Translations under genes and position numbers: made by a program
In this document: positions 17,701 through 26,325 of the stretch, in pieces
How the letters are laid out: each line of letters starts with the position of its first letter
How positions within the stretch are numbered: position 1 is the first letter of the stretch
Notes under the pieces: model-generated
What the model saw: the letters and a program-made list of their open reading frames with translations, nothing else
The model's database searches: none
What the model was told of the DNA's origin: nothing
Source: an uncultured Eubacteriales bacterium
GTDB taxonomy: Bacteria; Bacillota; Clostridia; Peptostreptococcales; Anaerovoracaceae
Assembly: GCA_902774265.1 (NCBI GenBank)
Contig: CACYHR010000009.1
Span: 31,869-95,868, forward strand
Direction: 5' to 3'
DNA length: 64,000 nucleotides

Positions 17701-18675
17701 TCAATCTTTTTCTGTGTTTTCTCTGTAATACTGCCGCGCGTTTTCGCAGTCGCAGTTTATCTGCGCAAAAAGCTCATCTCTGTCTGCAAATTTCCTCTCA
17801 CCTCTCGAGAAATGATCGAAATATACAGTGACATCACTGCCGTATATATCGCTGTCAAAATCGAAAATATTTGTCTCTATTCTTTTCTCCGGAATCATGC
17901 CGGAACATGCCGCATGATTTACGGTCGGGTTGACGCCTATATTCGATACGCTGCTGTATATCCTGTCTGCTATTTTTATGCGGCTGAAATATACTCCGTT
18001 CGGCGGCAGCATCTGCCGTGCGGGAGCATCTATGTTCGCGGTCGGAATGCCCATCTTTGATCCGAGCCTGCGGCCGTGTGATACAGTACCTTCAAAGGAA
18101 TACGGTCTGCCGAGATATCTCGCGGTCATTTCCATATTGCCCTCTGCTATCATTTTTCGTATAAGAGTCGAACTTACTGTCACGCCGTCAATGCTGACCT
18201 CATCGTGTATGCATAGGCCTATACCTGCAGTCTCGCATTGCTTTGTGAGAAGAGACGGCCTGCCTTCGGCTCTGGCACCGTAGGTATAATTGAATCCCAC
18301 GCTGACATATCCGGCATTCAGTCTGCCTTTGATGATATCTTCAAAGAAAGCATCCGCTCTCATAGTCATTACCGTCTCATCGAAAGGCACATTGACAAGG
18401 ATATCGAATCCCATATCCTCCACCATCTGCACTTTTTCAGTCTCGGTGCAGATCAGCTTTACGGCATCCGGATCGTCATCTGTCCTCTGCAGTATGAAAT
18501 TGAACGGGTGGTTGGAAAAAGTAAAACACAGTGAATTGTAACCCTTTTCCTTTGCTGTCCTTACCGCATCATCCATAACGACACGGTGCCCGATATGCAG
18601 TCCGTCAAAATTGCCCAGTGCAACTGCGGTTTTTTCTTTAAGCTCAAGTTGTTCGAGCGAAGTATATATTTTCAT
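17701..18675 (-). CDS. ribF: Bifunctional riboflavin kinase / FAD synthetase RibF
   Basis: Makes FMN and then FAD from riboflavin. 324 residues. The N-terminal FAD synthetase part has the nucleotidyltransferase motif LGNFDGLHIGHRVV (about 20-33) and later SSTLIRKMIAEGNM; the C-terminal riboflavin kinase part has GSKMGIPTANI and GVYFSRI. The ATG at 18675 has no clear Shine-Dalgarno. The 156-bp repeat lies 21 bp upstream and truB beyond it, in the usual Firmicutes order truB-ribF-rpsO. Confidence 0.96.
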   Translation of the reverse strand: MKIYTSLEQLELKEKTAVALGNFDGLHIGHRVVMDDAVRTAKEKGYNSLCFTFSNHPFNFILQRTDDDPDAVKLICTETEKVQMVEDMGFDILVNVPFDETVMTMRADAFFEDIIKGRLNAGYVSVGFNYTYGARAEGRPSLLTKQCETAGIGLCIHDEVSIDGVTVSSTLIRKMIAEGNMEMTARYLGRPYSFEGTVSHGRRLGSKMGIPTANIDAPARQMLPPNGVYFSRIKIADRIYSSVSNIGVNPTVNHAACSGMIPEKRIETNIFDFDSDIYGSDVTVYFDHFSRGERKFADRDELFAQINCDCENARQYYRENTEKD

Positions 18676-18696
18676 AATCTGTATTTATATTGCAAC

Positions 18697-18852
18697 GGCT
18701 CATAATTGCCTTTGCGGGAGTACGGCTCTCGCCTCGCTGCGGCTTAACGCAGCGGTACTAAGCTCTGTCTTCGCGGCTTTTTGACTGTAATGCCGCTCGC
18801 CAGTCGCTAAGTGCCGGCTACCGCAGAGCCTCCCGCGCAGGCATTGTGAGCC
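18697..18852. repeat. 156-bp dispersed structured repeat, copy 2
   Basis: Gapless partner of 8667-8822 (142 of 156 identical by my count). Ends GGCTCATAAT and ATTGTGAGCC are inverted, with a T-G wobble where copy 1 has A-T; GGGAG/CTCCC, GGCTC/GAGCC and the CGCTGCG-CGCAGCG hairpin are unchanged. It lies between truB and ribF in the same orientation relative to flanking genes as copy 1 has to ileS and rlmN. The next gene again lacks a good Shine-Dalgarno. Confidence 0.85.
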
Positions 18853-18879
18853 GTTTTGTGATTTCATATATATAAATCT

Positions 18880-19860
18880 TTAGACAATTACTTTCTGCGG
18901 AGTGAGCGTATTATCGGCAGCCTTTCCTATCCCGAGAAATGATCCGCTGCCGCGTTCATACACACGGTAGAGATCGTCAAACTCTGTCTGCTGCTTTACC
19001 CTCCAGCTCCACGCATCAGAGGAATTACCGTTTCTGAAAGCCTTTGTCCTGCGGCTGTCGAGTTCTATACATCCCAGCTTTTCAAGAGTCACATCCATGG
19101 GGATAATGAGCGCTTCGATCTCATCATCTGTCATCTCAATCAGTTCCATAAGATCTGCGGCATCTTCTATCCTGAAAAAACCGCTGCCGGTCCTCTCAAG
19201 AGCAGTCATTACAGCACCGCAGCCAAGTGATCTGCCTATGTCATCGCAGATAGTCCGGATATATGTACCCTTGGAACAGACCACATCGAATTCAACGACG
19301 CCGTACTCTGTGTCTATACTGCTGACGACATTCGAAGGAATCATCACCTTCCTCGCCTTCAGTTCAAAATCCCTGCCGTCTCTGGCAAGATCATAAGCCC
19401 TCCTGCCGTTGACCATGAGCGCCGAATATCTGGGAGGTATCTGTGATATCTCACCGGTATAGTTTTCAAAAGCTTTTTTTATATCTTCCGTTGAAAAGGA
19501 AACGAGCTCAGCGTCATCCGCATCAATGTCAGGAGCAGAGTTTTTGTCTTCACAGGATGAATCCGCATCAGTTATTCTGAAAGCAGTACGGCTCAGCACA
19601 TCACCCGTACTGTCCAATGTATCAGTCGTCAGCCCGAGCTTCATCGCAGCATGATAGGATTTCATATCCTTATCATAATACTCGATTATCCGGGTCGCTT
19701 TTCCTATACATACAGGCAAAACGCCCGTAGCCATAGGGTCGAGCGTTCCTGTGTGTCCTGTTTTTTTGATATGAAGCCTGCTTCTGAGCTTTGCGCATAC
19801 ATCCTGGGATGTCCATCCTGCAGGCTTATTTATGTTCAGTATTCCGTCAATAGTTTTCAT
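18880..19860 (-). CDS. truB: tRNA pseudouridine-55 synthase TruB
   Basis: Makes pseudouridine 55 in the T loop of tRNAs. The product begins MKTIDGILNINKPAGWTSQD and carries GHTGTLDPMATGVLPVCIG, with the catalytic Asp, then the conserved YSALMVNGRRAYDLAR segment. 326 residues with a C-terminal PUA-like tail. ATG at 19860 is used; the preceding TTG is not needed. No strong Shine-Dalgarno: the start lies ten bases after the nrnA stop and may be reached by translational coupling. A Ser/Asp/Glu-rich insert around residues 98-118 is not part of the usual core. Confidence 0.96.
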   Translation of the reverse strand: MKTIDGILNINKPAGWTSQDVCAKLRSRLHIKKTGHTGTLDPMATGVLPVCIGKATRIIEYYDKDMKSYHAAMKLGLTTDTLDSTGDVLSRTAFRITDADSSCEDKNSAPDIDADDAELVSFSTEDIKKAFENYTGEISQIPPRYSALMVNGRRAYDLARDGRDFELKARKVMIPSNVVSSIDTEYGVVEFDVVCSKGTYIRTICDDIGRSLGCGAVMTALERTGSGFFRIEDAADLMELIEMTDDEIEALIIPMDVTLEKLGCIELDSRRTKAFRNGNSSDAWSWRVKQQTEFDDLYRVYERGSGSFLGIGKAADNTLTPQKVIV

Positions 19861-19870
19861 CAAGCTTTTT

Positions 19871-20842
19871 TTATTTCTCAGTGGCCTTTATAAGTAGCGG
19901 CAGAATCATCTGCTCGGCCTCATCCACAGATACATCAAAGGTGCATCCGGATGCCAGCATATGTCCGCCTCCGCCAAACGATTTTGCAACCTGTTCAACA
20001 TTAGCATAAGTCCTGCCTCTGAGGCTGGTTCTCACATTGTCCTTTGTTTCCTTGAAGAGGCATCCTGCCTCAACTCCATCGATGCTCATTATCCTCTGGA
20101 CAATGCCATCGGCTTCATCCATCGTACAGCCGCATTCGCTGAGAAGCTGCTGCGTGACTTTGCCGACAGCGACCTTACCGTCAGCATAGAACGAAAGGTT
20201 CGAAAGGACATGGCTCTCAAGATGCATAGCTTCCTTGGACTTTCTGTCATATATAAGTGATGAGATCGCCTTGGAATTGAATCCTTCGACCTTATAAAGA
20301 TGTCCCACTATCTCATGTGATCTGCTTGTGGTATTTGTATGCTGGAAATTCCCGGTGTCTGTGGTAATAGCTGCAAAAATAGCATTCGCTATATCCAGCG
20401 TGATCTCCGCGCCGAGATCCTTGATCAGCCTGTATACTATCTCTGCAGTAGCAGCTGATTTAGGTTCGATCCTCGAAAAATCAAAGCGTATATCCTTGGA
20501 TTTTGTCGCATGATGATCTATACAGCCCTTAAGACGTCCTCTTTCCCATGCCTTTTCCCTGCCCGGGATCCTGTTGTAACCACTGCAGTCAAGCATAAGC
20601 GAAAGCTGTACATCTTCAAGAATGCTGTCATCTTCTATCGTGCATCCGCATTCCAGAAAATCCAGATTCTTCGGAACCGGTTCACTTCTCATTATATATG
20701 CCTTTTTGCCGAGAGATCTCAGAGCCAGGCAAAGAGCGGTAGCCGATCCCAGCGCATCACCGTCCATATTGATGTGCGGAAAAAGGAGTATCCCGTCCAG
20801 ATCGCTCATTATTGTAGCTATGCTTCTGATGGTGTCATTCAA
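19871..20842 (-). CDS. nrnA: DHH-family bifunctional oligoribonuclease / PAP phosphatase NrnA
   Basis: Degrades nanoRNAs and dephosphorylates pAp. DHH domain with HINMDGDALGSA, LDCSG and IDHHATK; C-terminal DHHA1 domain with FGGGGHMLASGCTF. I place the start at a TTG (20842) because AAGGGG lies seven bases upstream and the distance to the first Asp motif then matches the family. An ATG at 20881 would add 13 residues and overlap rbfA by 26 bp; it is the alternative. The order rbfA-nrnA-truB is the standard Firmicutes one. Confidence 0.93.
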   Translation of the reverse strand: MNDTIRSIATIMSDLDGILLFPHINMDGDALGSATALCLALRSLGKKAYIMRSEPVPKNLDFLECGCTIEDDSILEDVQLSLMLDCSGYNRIPGREKAWERGRLKGCIDHHATKSKDIRFDFSRIEPKSAATAEIVYRLIKDLGAEITLDIANAIFAAITTDTGNFQHTNTTSRSHEIVGHLYKVEGFNSKAISSLIYDRKSKEAMHLESHVLSNLSFYADGKVAVGKVTQQLLSECGCTMDEADGIVQRIMSIDGVEAGCLFKETKDNVRTSLRGRTYANVEQVAKSFGGGGHMLASGCTFDVSVDEAEQMILPLLIKATEK

Positions 20843-20855
20843 TTTATATGTCCCC

Positions 20856-21251
20856 TTACTGTTCCTGTCCGTCTTCTTCATCCATGTCTCTTATATCCAG
20901 AGTCTCAAGAATGGAATCGATATGCCTGCCGTAATCCATTGATGAATCCAGTTTGAAGATGAGTTCAGGCGTATATCTGAGCTTTATATCCTTCGCTACC
21001 TTTGATCTGAGCGCCCCCTTTGCCCTCTCAAAACCTTCCAGCACCTGGGCATAAACCTCCTGCCTGTCCTCATCCGACAGACATACAGGCGAAACATATA
21101 CGGTAGCATAACTGCCGTCTCTGGTTACATCGACACCTGTGATGCTTATTATTCTCGATGTAAGTCTTGGATCCTTGGCCCCGTTGATGAGAAATGAGCT
21201 TATGCTCTTTTTGATTTCTTCACCGAGCCTGCCCTGTCTGTGTTTAGCCAT
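20856..21251 (-). CDS. rbfA: 30S ribosome-binding factor RbfA
   Basis: Late 30S assembly factor with a KH-like fold. 131 residues starting MAKHRQGRLGEEIKKSISSF, with the typical DPRLTSRIISITGVDVTRDG and LRYTPELIFKLDSSMDYG motifs and an acidic tail. GAGGG lies five bases before the ATG. It starts 21 bp after infB within the rimP operon. Confidence 0.96.
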   Translation of the reverse strand: MAKHRQGRLGEEIKKSISSFLINGAKDPRLTSRIISITGVDVTRDGSYATVYVSPVCLSDEDRQEVYAQVLEGFERAKGALRSKVAKDIKLRYTPELIFKLDSSMDYGRHIDSILETLDIRDMDEEDGQEQ

Positions 21252-21272
21252 AATAACCCTCTGTAAATCAGT

Positions 21273-24188
21273 TTAACGTTTGATCTCGACCATGTTGAAG
21301 CACTCGATCACATCATCAGGCTTGATGTCATTGTATTTCTCGATACCGAGACCGCACTCGTAACCCTGTGCGACCTCTCTGACATCATCCTTGAATCTTC
21401 TGAGCGATGAAATAACTCCCTCATGGATAACGATACCGTCTCTTACGAGTCTGATCTGTGCATTTCTCTTGACTATGCCCTCTGTGATATAACATCCGGC
21501 AACGATACCGAGGTTCGGAACCTTGAATGTATCTCTTACCTCTGCCTTTCCGAGTACTTCCTCCTTGAATTCCGGATCAAGCATACCCTTCATGGCATCC
21601 TGTATCTCGTCGATTATATCGTAGATGACTCTGTAAAGTCTGATCTCGACATCCGCAGCAGCTGCCTGGTTAGTAACTGCTGTAGTAGGTCTTACATTGA
21701 AGCCTATGATGATGGCATTGGATGTTTCCGCCAGCATTACATCGGATTCATTGATTGTACCTACGCCGGAGTGTATAACATTGATCTTGACTTCCGGTGT
21801 TTCGAGTTTTTCGAGCGATGAAATGATCGCTCCGACAGATCCCTGTACATCGGCCTTGACGATAAGGTTGAGTTCCTTCGCCTCGCCTTCCTGTATCTGT
21901 GAGAAGAGCTTGTCAAGAGTCATGCTGGCATTCTTTGCCAGTACTTCCTCTCTCATCTTTTCTTTACGGTTGTTTGCTATCTCTCTTGCCGTCTTATCAT
22001 CTCTTACAGCGTTGAAAACGTCACCGGCAGCAGGGACATCCGACAGACCCAGAATCTCAACTGCGGTAGCAGGTCCGGCCTTGCGGATCGGCTTGCCCTT
22101 ATAATCTGTCATTACTCTGATCTTGCCTGATGTGGTTCCGGCTACGACGCTCTGTCCTGTCTTCAGAGTTCCGTTGTTTACGAGCAGTGTAGCGACAGGG
22201 CCCTTGGCCTTGTCGAGTCTTGCCTCGATGACTGTACCCATGGCCAGTCTGTCAGGATTGGCTCTGAGTTCAAGCACTTCCGCCTGCAGGAGTATCATTT
22301 CGAGCAGGTCTGTGATGCCTTCGCCCTTCTTTGCCGAAACAGGTACGGATATAACATCGCCGCCCCAGTCCTCGACAAGAATGCCGTGCTCGGTGAGTTC
22401 CTGTTTTACTCTGTCAGGATTAGCGCCCGCCTTATCCATCTTGTTTATCGCAACGATGATAGGAACGCCGGCTGCCTTTGCGTGACTTATCGATTCGATA
22501 GTCTGCGGCATTACGCCGTCGTCAGCAGCTACGACCAGCACAGCGATATCCGTTACCTGCGCACCTCTCGCACGCATAGTGGTAAACGCTTCGTGTCCCG
22601 GTGTATCGAGGAATACGATCTTCTTTCCGTTGATCTCGACCTCGGATGCACCGATGTGCTGTGTGATTCCGCCGGACTCGCCTGCAGTAACATTAGTGTT
22701 TCTGATAGCATCCAGCAGTGATGTCTTACCATGGTCTACGTGACCCATAACAGTGATGATAGGAGGACGAGGTTTTAGTTCGCTCTCGGCATCCTCATGT
22801 GTATCAATGCCCGGCTCCTCAGCCTCCGCAGTTTCCTCTGTGACAATTATCTGCAGTCCGAGATCCTCTGCAAGCATCTCCACCGCATCCTTGTCGAGAG
22901 ACTGATTGATAGTAGCCATAACACCCATCTGCATCATGGACATGATGATCTTGCTGACGCTGATCTCAGCCTGTTCGCTGAGTCCGGCAACAGTGATAGG
23001 TACCGTAACAGCGATAGTGCCTTCCGGCAGCATTTCCTCAACTGTAGGTTCCTCGACCTGCTTTGTCTTGTATTTCTTCTTATGACGTTCCTGCTTTTCG
23101 AGAGCTCTCTCATCATAAATATTGTTATTGTTGTTGCGGCGTCCGCCAGGACCGTCTTCTCTTCTGTCGAATCTGGACTGTCTGTCCTTATCCTTATTAT
23201 CAAAGAATTTCTTGCTCTTGCCCTTGCCCTTCGCAGGTGCAGCAGCTGCAGACGGTGCAGGCTGACCGCCCTGGGACCTTCTCTGATTCTGCCCCCTGTC
23301 GTCAGACCTTCCGGCAGATCTTCCGTCTCTGCGGTTGTCTCTGCGTTCATCTCTGCCTTTGCCCTGCTTTTTATCCCTTGATTCGCTCTGAGCCTTGGCT
23401 CTTCTCTCCTGCTGGCGCTTTTTGAGTTCCTCAGCCTTTTTCTTTTCGGTAGCGGCGTCAGAAATCTTCTTGAACCTCATAGGCTTATTAGGAGCATTGA
23501 CATATTCCTCTTCTTCCTTTTCAGGTTCAGCCTTTGATTCAGACTTTGTATCAGCCGTTGCGTCAGCTTTTGTTTCGGTCTTTCCGCTCTTTGCCGCAGG
23601 TTTTTCAGATTCTGCAGCAGTCTTTTCTTCCTTTGCGGCAGTTTTTTCTTTTTTATCCGCATCGGAAGCTGCAGCTTCTGCTTTTACGGCAGCAGCTTTA
23701 TCCTTTTTCCCGGCTTTTTCAGCCTTTTCCTTCTTTTCGGATTTCTCAGCTTTTTCTTCCGGCTTGACTGTCCCGGCAGCTGTCTTCGCCTCTGCCTTTA
23801 CATCGCATTTTGTATCAGCCTTTGTTTCAGGCGCTTCATCTGCAGGCGCAGCAGCTTTTTCTTCCGGCTTTGATGGAGCATCAGGCTCAGCTTCTTCTTT
23901 GTCGTCTGCCTTCTTTGGAATGACCGGCTTTCCGACAGGTGGTTTAGCCTTGGCTTTGTCCTTAGGCATAACCGGTACTGCCTTGATCTTAGGCTTATTT
24001 CCGCCTGATTTTCCGCTGCCGGCATCGCCCCTGAGCATGCTGATCGATCTCACCAGTCTTTCTGCAGCGACATCATCTACGCTCGAACCCGCATCGTTGA
24101 TCTCTATGCTCATCTTTGCAGCATAATCCATGAGTTCCTGTAATGTTATGTCAAGCTCTTTTGTCAGTTCACTAACTTTCTTTGACAT
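21273..24188 (-). CDS. infB: Translation initiation factor IF-2
   Basis: GTPase that brings initiator tRNA to the ribosome. 971 residues from the ATG at 24188, which has AAGGAGG just upstream; the open frame to 24323 is ignored because it overlaps rnpM. An IF2-N domain ([19 protein letters not shown]) leads into a linker of about 330 residues that is extremely rich in Lys, Ala and Glu, then Arg/Gly/Gln. The G domain has [21 protein letters not shown] and NKMDKAGA, followed by domains II-IV. Linker composition is low-complexity and may vary among strains. Confidence 0.97.
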   Translation of the reverse strand: MSKKVSELTKELDITLQELMDYAAKMSIEINDAGSSVDDVAAERLVRSISMLRGDAGSGKSGGNKPKIKAVPVMPKDKAKAKPPVGKPVIPKKADDKEEAEPDAPSKPEEKAAAPADEAPETKADTKCDVKAEAKTAAGTVKPEEKAEKSEKKEKAEKAGKKDKAAAVKAEAAASDADKKEKTAAKEEKTAAESEKPAAKSGKTETKADATADTKSESKAEPEKEEEEYVNAPNKPMRFKKISDAATEKKKAEELKKRQQERRAKAQSESRDKKQGKGRDERRDNRRDGRSAGRSDDRGQNQRRSQGGQPAPSAAAAPAKGKGKSKKFFDNKDKDRQSRFDRREDGPGGRRNNNNNIYDERALEKQERHKKKYKTKQVEEPTVEEMLPEGTIAVTVPITVAGLSEQAEISVSKIIMSMMQMGVMATINQSLDKDAVEMLAEDLGLQIIVTEETAEAEEPGIDTHEDAESELKPRPPIITVMGHVDHGKTSLLDAIRNTNVTAGESGGITQHIGASEVEINGKKIVFLDTPGHEAFTTMRARGAQVTDIAVLVVAADDGVMPQTIESISHAKAAGVPIIVAINKMDKAGANPDRVKQELTEHGILVEDWGGDVISVPVSAKKGEGITDLLEMILLQAEVLELRANPDRLAMGTVIEARLDKAKGPVATLLVNNGTLKTGQSVVAGTTSGKIRVMTDYKGKPIRKAGPATAVEILGLSDVPAAGDVFNAVRDDKTAREIANNRKEKMREEVLAKNASMTLDKLFSQIQEGEAKELNLIVKADVQGSVGAIISSLEKLETPEVKINVIHSGVGTINESDVMLAETSNAIIIGFNVRPTTAVTNQAAAADVEIRLYRVIYDIIDEIQDAMKGMLDPEFKEEVLGKAEVRDTFKVPNLGIVAGCYITEGIVKRNAQIRLVRDGIVIHEGVISSLRRFKDDVREVAQGYECGLGIEKYNDIKPDDVIECFNMVEIKR

Positions 24189-24199
24189 CCATATCCTCC

Positions 24200-24472
24200 T
24201 TAGTTGGAATTGAGAGCTTCTTCCGCTACTCTCATGATCTTTTCTGTATCGACCGCCGACCTCAGTATCCTGTTGAAAGCCTTGCCTTTTATCGCTTTCT
24301 CCAGGCAGCTGCGGTCCCTGCACAGATAGAAGCCTCGTCCGTCATTTCTCTGATCTCTGTCGGCGATTATTTCACCGTCTCTGAGTGTAAATCTCATCAG
24401 TGTATCCTGAGGCAGTGACTGTCTGCATCCAATACATCTGCGCATCGGTCTTTCTGTCAGTTTTCTTCTCAA
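24200..24472 (-). CDS. rnpM: YlxR/RnpM family RNA-binding protein
   Basis: 90-residue member of the YlxR (DUF448) family, proposed to bind and modulate RNase P RNA in Bacillus. Family motif MRRCIGCRQSLPQDTLMRF near the N-terminus, then DGRGFYLCRDRSCLEKAI with the second Cys group. The start is a TTG at 24472 with GAGG seven bases upstream, at the end of nusA (2-bp gap). The ylxQ (L7Ae-like) gene often found between ylxR and infB is missing here. Confidence 0.9.
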   Translation of the reverse strand: MRRKLTERPMRRCIGCRQSLPQDTLMRFTLRDGEIIADRDQRNDGRGFYLCRDRSCLEKAIKGKAFNRILRSAVDTEKIMRVAEEALNSN

Positions 24473-24474
24473 TT

Positions 24475-25716
24475 TCAGGCCTCTTCTGCGGTTTCCGGTG
24501 TTTCACCGGCTGCTTCTGCGGAAATATCCGCGCTTTCATCTGAAGCATTCTCAACGGCCGGAGCATCTGCTGCAGCCTCTGAAATCTCTGCATCTGCACT
24601 GACCGAGGTATCTGATGTTGCTGCTGTTTCGGATGCTGCAGCCTCATCCTCCGAATCCTCGTATTCGTCAAAAGCAAATCCCATTTCCTTAAGCTGATCA
24701 TTGCTCTTGATATCTATCTTCCATCCGGATACCCTTGCTGCAAGCCTGACATTCTGGCCCTCTCTGCCTATTGCGAGTGAGAGCTGCTGTTCAGGTACCA
24801 CTGCAGTTGCGGATTTATCCTCTTCGTTTATATAAACGCCTTCTACGATGGCCGGTCTGAGAACATTGCTGATAAGTACTGCAGGATCCTCATCCCATAC
24901 GATGATATCTATCTTTTCACCGAAGAGTTCATCAGCTATATTCTGTACTCTTGTACCTCTGTTTCCTACGCAGGCTCCGACCGGATCGACATTCTCATCG
25001 TGAGAATAAACTGCGATCTTGGTTCTCGATCCTGCCTCTCTGGCAATACCCTTTACCTCGACGGTTCCGTCTGCGATTTCAGGGATCTCCAGCTCGAACA
25101 GACCTCTGACCAGTCCCGGATGTGATCTTGAGAGCAGGACCTGCGGACCTTTGTTCTCTTTTTTGACATCCATTACATAGACCTTGATCCTGTCGCCCGG
25201 TTTGAAGGATTCCGATCTTACCTGCTCTGAAGTAGGTACGCGTCCCTCCGTCCTTCCGAGAGAAATAAGCATCGTGCCGTTATTGATTCTCTCAACCTTG
25301 CCTGTAACGATCTGGCCTTTCTTTTCAATAAATTCATTATATGAATTGTTTCTTTCAGCCTCTCTGTTCTTCTGTACAAATACCTGTTTTGCTCCCTGTG
25401 CAGCGATTCTGTTGAAATCCTTCGGATCGATCTGATATTCAACTATATCGCCGACCTCATAGCCTTCATATATCTCTTTCGCTTCCTCGAGCGAGATCTG
25501 AGTGAGATCATCCTCGACTTCCTCGACGACCTCCATCTCCATCATTACGGAGACCTCACCGATCTCCATATCGACCTCAACCCTTACATTGGATGCGCCG
25601 TAATTCTTCTTGTATGCATTCTCAATCGAATCCTTGATAGCGCCGATTATCTCCTCCTGTGAGAGATTCTTCTCTTTCTTGAGATCCGCGAACGCATCCA
25701 GAAAATCCTTATTCAT
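24475..25716 (-). CDS. nusA: Transcription termination/antitermination factor NusA
   Basis: Binds RNA polymerase and RNA to modulate pausing, termination and antitermination. 413 residues: N-terminal domain (MNKDFLDAFADLKKEKNLSQ), an S1 domain (about 130-200), and two KH domains including ENVDPVGACVGNRGTRVQNI and LAIGREGQNVRLAARVSGW. A tail of about 65 residues is almost only Ala, Glu, Asp, Ser and Thr. The acidic tail replaces the C-terminal repeats of E. coli NusA and is common in Firmicutes. Second gene of the rimP operon. Confidence 0.97.
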   Translation of the reverse strand: MNKDFLDAFADLKKEKNLSQEEIIGAIKDSIENAYKKNYGASNVRVEVDMEIGEVSVMMEMEVVEEVEDDLTQISLEEAKEIYEGYEVGDIVEYQIDPKDFNRIAAQGAKQVFVQKNREAERNNSYNEFIEKKGQIVTGKVERINNGTMLISLGRTEGRVPTSEQVRSESFKPGDRIKVYVMDVKKENKGPQVLLSRSHPGLVRGLFELEIPEIADGTVEVKGIAREAGSRTKIAVYSHDENVDPVGACVGNRGTRVQNIADELFGEKIDIIVWDEDPAVLISNVLRPAIVEGVYINEEDKSATAVVPEQQLSLAIGREGQNVRLAARVSGWKIDIKSNDQLKEMGFAFDEYEDSEDEAAASETAATSDTSVSADAEISEAAADAPAVENASDESADISAEAAGETPETAEEA

Positions 25717-25726
25717 CTTTTCCTCC

Positions 25727-26203
25727 TTAGAAAACTACTGCTAAATTTATCTTGGATATTTTGTCCTCGGGAATCTCCAGTCTGCCGGCCGCTGTGTCTA
25801 CAGATACGACACCATCAGCCTTTCCTGCCAGGATTCCCTCAAAATACTTGCTCCCGTTTATCTGTCCGTAAGTCTTTATCTCGACTTCTCTGCCTGCGAA
25901 TCTGGTAAAATCAGATTCGTGTATGAGTTCTCTGTCGAGTCCCGGAGAACTGACCTCGAGATTATATGCCCTGTCTATCAGATCGGTCTCATCCAGTCTG
26001 TCACTGAGATATCTAGTAGTCTCTTCGCATTCGTCTATACTGACATATTCAGTCTCAGCATCGGCAGGCTTGTCAAGGATCACTCTCAGCACCCAGCCTG
26101 ATCCTTCTTTTTTATAAGTTACCCTGTACAGCTCGAGACCGTGCTGCTCAAGATATTCAGACAGCAGTTCACCGACGCCCGCAGCGATATCCGCTTTTGC
26201 CAT
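25727..26203 (-). CDS. rimP: Ribosome maturation factor RimP
   Basis: 30S assembly factor. 158 residues from the ATG at 26203; GGAGG sits directly upstream, which excludes the TTG at 26218 that would place the Shine-Dalgarno inside the gene. Conserved features are VSIDECEETTRYLSDRLDE and YNLEVSSPGLDREL, the RimP signature. First gene of the rimP-nusA-rnpM-infB-rbfA-nrnA-truB-ribF series, with a good promoter at 26285-26313 and a strong hairpin in its leader. Confidence 0.96.
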   Translation of the reverse strand: MAKADIAAGVGELLSEYLEQHGLELYRVTYKKEGSGWVLRVILDKPADAETEYVSIDECEETTRYLSDRLDETDLIDRAYNLEVSSPGLDRELIHESDFTRFAGREVEIKTYGQINGSKYFEGILAGKADGVVSVDTAAGRLEIPEDKISKINLAVVF

Positions 26204-26237
26204 TTCTCCTCCGTACAAAAAAATTCTCTACATAAGT

Positions 26238-26263
26238 GAAAGAGTGGGGTGACCCACTCTTTC
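26238..26263. other. Perfect hairpin in the rimP leader
   Basis: GAAAGAGTGGG and CCCACTCTTTC, 11 paired bases with a 4-base loop, between the rimP promoter and start codon. On the minus strand no T-run follows directly, so it looks more like a leader structure or RNase III-type site than a terminator. Confidence 0.6.
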
Positions 26264-26284
26264 GCAGTTACAACTTACCAATAA

Positions 26285-26313
26285 TTTATACCATTAAAGT
26301 ATTGCGATTGCAA
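26285..26313 (-). promoter_or_regulatory. Sigma-A promoter of the rimP-nusA-infB operon
   Basis: TTGCAA (26308-26313), 17-base spacer, TATAAA (26285-26290) on the minus strand, directly after the end of the PBP gene. Confidence 0.75.
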
Positions 26314-26325
26314 GGATTTTTTATA

